Assembly (NCBI GenBank): GCA_005406025.1
Contig: BGZK01001367.1
Span: 62,001-126,000, forward strand
Reading direction: 5' to 3'
Origin: Eumeta japonica
Taxonomy: Eukaryota; Arthropoda; Insecta; Lepidoptera; Psychidae
Length of the DNA stretch: 64,000 nucleotides
Part shown: piece by piece, positions 56,601 to 64,000 of the stretch
How positions within the stretch are numbered: position 1 is the stretch's first letter
How the letters are laid out: each line of letters starts with the position of its first letter
Notes under the pieces: generated by a model
The model's database searches: none
Seen by the model: the letters and a program-made list of their open reading frames with translations, nothing else
What the model was told of the DNA's origin: nothing
Made by a program: the position numbers and the translations under genes

Positions 56601-58080
56601 TTACGACTCATACATCCTTTTTGATATATTCCACTGGCGTTATGGATATGTTTTGGAGCGTGACTTCCTCTTCTAGATTGCCTGTCGTAGTGAATGAACC
56701 TCCAGGCTTAAAAATGAGATCGCGCTTCAGATTTGGTATTATGTCATTATGATATATAGCGTACGGCTAGTAACTAAATGACCATAGTGAGCATAAATTT
56801 AAGATCTAGTTGAACTCGTACTTCCATCTATAAGTACATAAACCCTCAGGTAATAACGGTTTTGTTAACTCTGTAGAATGGGAGGAAGTGAAAGGAGGAA
56901 TATTTATCCACGTAGCGTGATTTTTGGTTATAATCAGGTGAAATAAGAGCATTTATTAAGGACGTGGTCGGTTCTATGCCGACTCCCGTGGAAATAATAA
57001 TCTTAGTAGGAATGACTTACATATCTCGAATAATATATAACTGCCACAAAATAACTTGTACAGAGCAGCGGAAACCATGTGCAGATCCGCTTTAGAACTT
57101 AAAAACTCATAAACTACCTTAACAAGAAAACACAAATATCAAATCAGATTAAAAACATAACTTTACTTATAGGGTTGAGTATCCAAAAAATAAAACCGCA
57201 ATCGTATAATACAATTCACTTTATTTATGTTTACAGCTAATCTACTAGATTGACTAACTTTGTTTTGAAACATCGTGAGTTTGAATTTTGAACAAAATAG
57301 GTAATCCTTCCTCATAATATCCCATACCTCCCCCATAACTGTGGTATTTCAACACATACTTACGTTAAATCAAAAATTTTAAGAATCACACATTTTTTGG
57401 TCATAAACCTCGAAATCATATCAAAATAATTGTATTAAAGAAGCTATAAAGAACGCATTCTTTAAATTCATTTTTACGTGACCTATATTATTTTTATATG
57501 CGTGTCTTGTTTTTAATTAAAATAAACAATTTTCGTTAAATGATTTTGTATACAAGTCAATTTTTACTGATTTCATTATGTTCTAGATTAATAATAATAA
57601 AGATGTATTCAGTTAACTCAAGATATTGATCAATTTACTCAAACCAATTTGAAAAAGATCTAAGAATATTTCTTTAACTTATCTATATCACGTATAACAT
57701 AAATTTAGACTTTCTGTCTGAAGTTTTTTTTTGTCAAATGTGATAAATATTGTTTTTATGATTTACTGATTCCAATTGTAGCGTTTTTACAATTTTAGTC
57801 TCTGTCTGTCTATCTGTTGTATATCCTTTTATAACTTGCGAAAAGTTTGATCGATAGTGATAAATACTATTTCACAGTTAGAACGTGAGATTGCGCAAGC
57901 GATAGGATATAACATGATGGATCTTATCTTGCATCTTTTCTCAAATATTTATAAAGTCCTATCATAAAAACTATCAAAGTTGTTCTAAAAAAGAATTTTA
58001 GAGCAACTTTGATATTTACCATAACAAAAATATATAATTGAAAACATACTTATATAAAATATAAAATAATATAGATACAA
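56601..58080. other. No gene; AT-rich with one hairpin
   Basis: 57973-57990 and 57996-58013 form an 18-bp inverted repeat with one mismatch and a 5-nt spacer. Confidence 0.45.
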
Positions 58081-59234
58081 CCCTAGTAAATGCTTGGACA
58101 GACTGTAAGTGTGGGCGCGATAGGATGGCCGGCCACGCAGCGCGCTGTGGGACAGTAATTACGTGTCAGCTCGGTTGCCCATTTCCAAAACCAAGCAGTT
58201 GACTTGATACAATTTTTTCAGGAGAGCCAAAAAGCATGTTTTTAATAGCCTTTGAAATCTAAGCAATTTTTATGAATTGTACAAAGTGTACTACACACTA
58301 GAGAATACATTATTCGCTATATACTGATTGTTATAATATTAGATTTTGTTAAATAGCGCATACTTTAAATAACTTATTGTCGATCATTTTGTTTTTCCAT
58401 CAATATATAGGTATCAGATCACATATTCATAACACAGCAATTAACTTTGCTATGTTTTTTTGGGAATACAGACTTTTCGACAAACGAATTATTAATACAT
58501 ATCAATTTGTTTATAAATTTAGTTTTTTGAAGAAAAAATATAAAAAGCATGCTGAACACAATAAAAACGAAATGCAAATGACAAATTTATTTTTATCTAT
58601 TTATTAATAAAAAGCAATTTAATACAAATCTTCTTGTAATAAATTCTTCACTAATTGTTAAATCATTTGAATTGTTGTTTCCGATCTAAGAATGCCAATA
58701 GTCTCTATGAATGATTGGTATAATTGGAACATGTTTCTCTAAAATCCCATTTTCTTTTAATGTTTATTGCCGCGTGGATTTGCAAAACGCTTTGGACGTG
58801 AATCAATAAAGATTTTTTTCGAAAGTCATGTTCAGTGTATGGCTGATTAAAATCTGTTTTGTGAAAAAGGTTCCGCGATCCCTTTCCAAATTTCACTTCG
58901 ACTACAGTATTTAAGACGAAATGCTTATGGGGGTCGACTATCTTAATTTTTTTGAATAGTAACTTTTTTTTTGCTATGTATGAAAATTCTCCACTTCAGC
59001 GACTTCTCATGTACGTCAGTTTTTACGAATTAGATTTTTATAATCGTTGATATCACGCACTTCACATTGATGTTTAAATTTAATTTCTGTGTTTTAGTGG
59101 ACTACGTTTTTTGTCATGTATATGTGCCTTTTCGTTAAGTATTTGAAAATAAGATAATTAATGTTACCATTATAGTACACTACTTAATACATACTATAAA
59201 TATTTTCATTGCTTGCTGCAGCTGTTGTATTGCC
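58081..59234. other. Mostly non-coding; weak coding-like stretch at 58896-58705 (minus)
   Basis: A GC-richer patch lies at 58110-58180. The minus-strand frame 'MKFGKGSRNLFHKTDFNQPY' to 'AAINIKRKWDFRETCSNY' looks coding-like and lies downstream of the exon-like relic at 59577-59235 on the same strand, so the two may be parts of one decayed gene. No family recognised. Confidence 0.25.
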
Positions 59235-59577
59235 CAATATATTTTCAATAAAAAAAAAGGATCATTAAGAGAATCATCACTGGAATATAAATCGAATAAA
59301 TTCAAAAGGTCATCATTGACATGATCTTCAACTAGCGAAAAATTTTCAAAATCACAATCTTTTGAAGTTCCAGGTTTAGGGTCAATATAATCGATAATGA
59401 CAGGTTATATATTATCATCTTGAATTTGTATATCTGATTCACAAAAAACAAATGCTTCATTGGATTGCATTGAACAGTTATCATTGTTCTATGGTCTTCC
59501 AAACAACTTTGAGTATTGACAATTAACGATGTCCCAGAAATTACAACTGTTGCATTAGAATCAGCATAAGATTGTGA
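59235..59577 (-). pseudogene. Exon-like acidic coding relic with splice acceptor, family unknown
   Basis: On the minus strand 'ttaattttatttcag' ends at 59578. It is followed by 'SQSYADSNATVVISGTSLIV' and 'NTQSCLEDHR', a frameshift, then 'CSMQSNEAFVFCESDIQIQ', a stop, and 'PVIIDYIDPKPGTSKDCDFE', 'NFSLVEDHVNDDLLNLFDLY' and 'SSDDSLNDPFF'. The Ser/Asp-rich composition resembles the linker after a DNA-binding finger in transposase-like genes, but no finger is present. Frame changes at about 59490 and at a nine-base A/T homopolymer (59250-59258) mark it as decayed. Confidence 0.4.
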
Positions 59578-59695
59578 ACTGAAATAAAATTAATTATTAA
59601 ATATTTATTGATTAAAAGTAAGTACTTTTGGAAATAAAAAAAATGTAATTTTAATAAAATGCAGCCATAAAGTTTGAAATTAACAGTATAGGTTA

Positions 59696-59807
59696 CAATA
59701 ACCTTTCTGACAGAAGTATACATCTACCTACGCAGGTAGGTAGGTTGGTAGATAGGTAGAATATACCTACGTAGGTAGCTGTATATTTCTGTCAGGTAGG
59801 TTATTGG
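59696..59807. repeat. Small palindromic element with TACCTACG-rich arms
   Basis: The left arm (caataacctttctgacagaa, tatacatctacctacg) is matched in inverted orientation by the right arm (cgtaggtagctgtatattt, ctgtcaggtaggttattgg), about 35 bp per arm with some mismatches. The middle is made of GGTAG repeats. It resembles a foldback or tiny MITE. Confidence 0.7.
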
Positions 59808-59839
59808 CGTTTATCTTTTATAAGTATCTAAATAAGGTA

Positions 59840-61090
59840 TTTCCTGATTTGATGAAAGAAAGTAAAATAATTTCATTATTTAAAGGCGATAGTGCATCAA
59901 ATTCTTACGCCTTTAGGTCTAAATCTATACTCTACTAACACTTAGTAAGATTTTCGAAAATCAATTATTAGTTCATTTTTATACTAATAAATGAATGTCT
60001 AAAATACAGTTTGATTTTTTTCGAGGTCGTTCAAAAACCAATGCTGACGTTGAGCTTCTACAATATATTTTTAAAGCCTAATAGGATTCGCAAGATACAA
60101 TTGGCATATTTTGCAATTTGTTCAAAGTATTTGATTGTGTTTATCATCAAACTCTAATCAGAAATTTACGTCACTATGGAGTAATAGGCCAGGCATTCGG
60201 CTTTCTAAAACTATATTTGAGTAACAGAGTTCAGAGAGTTGATTTCAAAGGCATGAAATCATCTGCATCTGTAGTCCAGATGGATGTTCCACAGGGATCA
60301 ATTCTTGGTCTCTTTCTCTTTTTAGTATATATAAATGACTTACCTTCCCTTATTAAAAATGTTTATGAGATGTTTGTGAGATAGTACTGTTTGCAGTTGA
60401 TTTTTTTACTCAAAGTTAAAAAATAACAACCTTAATGAAATGAAAACAAAGTGTTTAAAATTCCCCCTTCCAAATGTAAGATATGAATCAGGAAATATTT
60501 CAATACGTAACGATGAGAATCCCTAAGAATACGGTAGTATTAACAAGCTCCATGGGATCCTCGTATCAATAAGTTGACGAAAAGTCTCGGCTCTGCCGCC
60601 AATGCAATCAAAAGACAAGACATTTGTCAGACATCGAAGCCGCTAGATTAGTTTATTCTGTCTATTTCTATAACCTGATGTTGCATGGTATCTTGCTCTG
60701 GGGACATACCGCGGACATTCATAGAATTTTAGTGCTGCAGAAGCAGGCCCTTCGCGTGATTTTCAAACTCGGATCTCGTCTATCTTTTAAAAATAAGTTT
60801 GCGGAAATGGAATTTTAATTCTGGCATTCCATTTTATATATGAAAATATTATAATAGTAAAAAACATATGTAATATAAATGTTCAAAATAGTGATCGGCA
60901 AAAACTCAGTACTATAAATAAAAATAAACTGTGTTTACATGTCAGTCGACTACGCAAAGTCACAAATTCGTTTAGGGGGCTCTGTGTGGCCATGTTCACT
61001 AGGATCCATGTGGGTATACAAGATTTACCCTTATATAAATTTAAGAGCATTATTATACAATTATTCAATAACAAAGAGTATTTTACAATT
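59840..61090 (+). pseudogene. Jockey/CR1-like LINE reverse transcriptase, decayed
   Basis: RT relic in order: 'DLMKESKIIPLF'-like sequence (59855), 'FDFFRGRSKTNADVELLQYI' (about 60012), 'FKVFDCVYHQTLIRNLRHYG' (60121; F-D of motif A), 'VVQMDVPQGSILGLFLFLVY' (60273; motif B), 'INDLPSLIKN', then the catalytic box as 'VLFAVDF' in place of FADD (about 60385). Downstream are 'AARLVYSVYFYNLMLHGILL' (60636), 'DIHRILVLQKQALRVIFKLG' (60714), 'NKNKLCLHVSRLRKVTNS' (about 60918) and a C-terminal 'LPLYKFKSIIIQLFNNKEY' (about 61028). Frameshifts and stops are frequent. The 5' part (endonuclease) and 3' tail are missing. Confidence 0.85.
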
Positions 61091-63519
61091 TTCGAATATT
61101 GAAATCACAAATATCCATGGGCGCCTCGAGTTGTCACCGGCCTGTTTCATCCACCAATTGTTTTGCTTTTATTTTGGTTGTAGATAATGAAATTACAAAG
61201 AGCTAGTTTCTTGCTCGTTCTTCTTAATTCCCTCAATATTTTTTTAATTTTCAAAGAATTATCTTCCGAACAATTGGTGAGAAATAATTTCACAAAAATT
61301 ATGACGTATTTTAAATGTTATTTTATAACCTATTAAATAGATATTTTGAATTTAAATAAGGAACATTTTCATGCTTCGAGCAGCACTGGCTGAAAAGAGA
61401 ACTCCTGGTTTGATCGTATTTCAAAAATACACACCTAATGCACCAAGCTCAGCATTTTGGATTTTTACTGGGTCACATGCACGCAATTTGAGTTTTATAA
61501 CAGAAACTTTTTTTGAAAATTTGATGTGGTTATGAAGACTCTTACGACATGGAAATCTCTTTGTGATGAAAAAATTAAATATTTGCACTTGATTGAAAAC
61601 GCAACATATAAGTAGATAAACGTGTTTTGTTATTTTTGATTGTTTGTTACCCATAAAAAAAAGTTCGAGAAAGCGATATTACTTACAAAAGTGTATATGA
61701 GGCAAGCAGAATAGAACCGCTTTTTAGGCGAATAGTTTTCGACTTGTAAGGACTATTTTAACAAATTTAACAAATGAGATTGAAGAACAACAAAAATTCA
61801 GGATTATTCGAAATATAGTCATAAGTAATCAATCCCATATAAGTTGAACCATAGGTGAAAGATAAAAATATTATCATACATCAATATAAAATATAAAAAA
61901 AGATAAAACCTATTAATATACAATTTCACGTATGACTTCAGTGTAAATTTTTTTTATCAGACACCAGTGACAGAACAATCGAATAATTAAAAGGGGAGAC
62001 GAAATACACGAAGACATCTAAAAAAAGAAATAAACGTCTGCTTCAAGCTACTAACTCTAATATCAATGATTTTAACAAATATGCCATACACAATAAATAC
62101 ATGACTGAAAAAAATCTGATCTCCCCAAATAGCCTTCGTTGTTGTAGTCGAACTCTCAGAGCTCACAAACATTTTTGGATTAACATTCGAGCTCTATACG
62201 CCCGAAAATTTCACTCGAGCATTTTTAAAATTTTGGAGATCAATATTGTCCGTGCTCAATTTTAAAATGATGATAAAACAATTTTCAGATATTTTGTCAA
62301 ATATATCTTTAAAGGTGGAAGATATATCTTTAAATATATCGGTGGAGACTTTAACGACTTTAACGAGGCTTATCGCATTCAATAGCTTTTTGAACATAAA
62401 ATAACTTATTTTTTAGAGTCGATCAAACAAAATCCCATTATTTTAAAAAACAGTTATTCCCAATTTTTTCTGTAATGTGTTTTTAAACGAATTAATCAAT
62501 TTGAATAGGATTAACGTTACGTCATATAATATTTTCAACGAAATAGTGATTTCTTTTCAAAATAAGTAACGATGCAAAGAAAAATTTTGGTTCACAATAT
62601 GTATCGAACAAATAATCGACTTCGACTGGGTTGACAGCGTCCGACGTAGTTGTATTGCGTTGGGAATAGAGCTTCCAATACAACCGAGTCAATAAGATTT
62701 TGAAATCTATCACTTCCAATTATTTCTAATCTACTGAGCTTAGAAATTGTCTGAATAAAAAGTTTTCGCCAAAATTTGTTTGGGAGATTTTTCAAAACTT
62801 AACTGTATATTTGTATCGGATTGCCAAAAAATTTAAGTTCAGTCAAACACTTTTGAATGCCGTACATCCGATTTCAGTATATCTTCCTCTGAAAAGATGT
62901 TTAGGCTTAGACACATACTTTTCCACACACTCAATCACACTGAGTGTATATGAGAGGGCCCTAAACACAAGCACATACATCGACGTCTTAAAAAGTCAAT
63001 TTTCGGAATTCGGATAAAAAATAAAAATATACCGAATTTTTCAAAAGTTTTTAATTTTCATAGGCGAAAAACAAATACCGATATTTCGAAAGTTTTTCGT
63101 ATTATTTCTAAAAATTTTATAAATTTTGATGGCTGTAGAGAAAACTTCAAAAAATATCAAAACCGAGAAATGGAGGGTTTCGTACTCCATACAATGTATT
63201 TGTGTTATATATTTTAATGAGCTTGATTTACGGTAAGGTGTTTTAAATTATGTACATTTTGGTTTTAAATAATCACACCACATTTTACATTTGCATATTT
63301 TACCATGTAACAATAAAAACTTTGGAAAAATCACGCTTCTTGAGTGCTTTACCTTCCCCCTCGGATTCTTATATTTACATTATCTTTATATGTCTTAGAA
63401 TATTCACATAACAACACACCCTCTTTGAAAATTTCAACGTAGTACCCATTACCGTTCCAAAGATATAGGATCATTAAATGAATGACAGGCCAAATGAAGG
63501 AGGACAGAGGCCGCAAACT
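61091..63519. other. No confident gene
   Basis: AT-rich. Short frames (61654-61421 minus; 62811-63017 plus; 62795-62522 minus) show coding-like stretches, e.g. 'KLRACDPVKIQNAELGALGV', but no family. Direct duplications 'gatatatctttaaa' (62300-62334) and 'gactttaac' (62347-62363) are present. Confidence 0.3.
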
Positions 63520-64000
63520 TGGTAATTAATTTAGATTCAAATCTTTGAAACAACAAAAGCATAGAATTATTCCTACATAAATGCAATGGGGGTGAGATTT
63601 TATTCCATACTTTAGAGGCGGCATACTTGAAACTGCTCTTAAATGTGACTGTTTCATGAATGGGAGTGATAAGATGTTTACAACAACTGGAAGAAGACCA
63701 TATAAGTTTTTCATATAAATATGATGGAGCCCTTGTTTTTCTACGCCGAAAAGAAGAGCAGCAAAGTTGTTAAAGCGTCGAGAAGACATATTTACCATCC
63801 CTGCATTATTCAAAAACGATGTCACGTGGTTTCAAGGTGGCACATCAAAACAAAACCTAGCACAAGCATTTTGGACTCGCTGTATTAAATTTTTACTTGA
63901 TGTACGGAGGCGCGGTCCGTATACAATATCACAGTAGTTGAGCTTTGACAAAACAAGTAATTCTATTAGTCTTATATGAAGATTAACGTTTAGGTAACTG
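63520..64000 (-). pseudogene. CR1/jockey-like LINE C-terminal region, antisense, runs off the window
   Basis: From the window end the minus strand reads 'VLSKLNYCDIVYGPRLRTSS', 'NLIQRVQNACARFCFDVPP', then the frame 63825-63526 'MTSFLNNAGMVNMSSRRFN', 'NFAALLFGVEKQGLHHIYMK', 'SHLRAVSSMPPLKYGIKSH'. The LNYCD..YGP, LQRVQNACAR and 'RR...LLF' order is typical of the region after the RT domain in CR1/jockey-type LINEs. It has few disruptions here; the RT core would lie beyond 64000. Confidence 0.8.

Noticed and set aside
1..64000. CRISPR arrays, bacterial operons, ribosome-binding sites, rRNA
   Set aside because: There is nothing prokaryotic here. The only tandem arrays are microsatellites and the 56-bp repeat, and no rRNA segment was recognised.
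1..64000. Intact tRNA genes
   Set aside because: I found no paired A and B boxes with cloverleaf potential by eye. A systematic covariance-model scan would settle it.

Overview
This is eukaryotic DNA, almost certainly from a moth or butterfly (Lepidoptera). It is AT-rich, with no operons and no dense coding. Its repeats are of types I know from lepidopteran genomes: a jockey/CR1-like LINE family with a (TGATTT)n-type tail, RTE-like LINEs of the craniofacial-development-protein-2-like type, a SINE-like repeat ending in a 'gccaacgcactg...ggttgcgagtgtcc' motif, a repeat bounded by 'agagttccgtagtc' and 'acacgcctttgag', and cecropia-type mariner elements. I found no intact host gene. The window reads as an intergenic region or a very large intron.

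Layout. 0-2.2 kb: a Harbinger (HARBI1-like) transposase relic with a recognisable intron, then an antisense Ty3/Gypsy Gag relic. 5.6-7 kb: three RTE-type LINE fragments. 7.1-7.4 kb: a 56-bp tandem repeat with an alternating two-monomer structure, followed by a TATA-like sequence. 11.2-12.5 kb: another RTE fragment, then a 972-bp DNA transposon with terminal inverted repeats, an AT target duplication, and inward-facing SAP-like and THAP-like coding relics (ISL2EU-like). 14.3-15 kb: an antisense relic of a widespread uncharacterised arthropod protein family. 16.7-19.2 kb: a lepidopteran repeat, then mariner copy 1, itself interrupted by about 500 bp of foreign DNA. 32-33.3 kb: mariner copy 2. 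33.4-36.1 kb: a cluster of short, partly overlapping open frames that I cannot identify. 39-46 kb: LINE, RTE and mariner relics side by side. 49-53 kb: LINE relics and a Harbinger-type MITE. 59-64 kb: an exon-like relic and two more LINE relics.

Between the repeats are GC-rich islands (about 9.8, 10.2, 13.0, 20.6, 22.4, 25.9, 28.5, 31.3, 36.5, 54 and 56.4 kb). They stand out from the AT-rich background and hold motifs like homeodomain and nuclear-receptor sites. They are the best candidates for host regulatory DNA, which would suit the neighbourhood of a developmental gene; this is inference.

The most striking structural signal is the number of short, perfect or near-perfect inverted repeats (arms of about 16-29 bp, spacers of 0-13 nt) across the window. 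Three lie inside former transposon or repeat-family coding sequence. Comparison with sister copies or the protein family shows there that one arm is a secondary, inverted, templated insertion, as expected of replication template switching. The second candidate for something new is the unidentified coding cluster at 33.4-36.1 kb.
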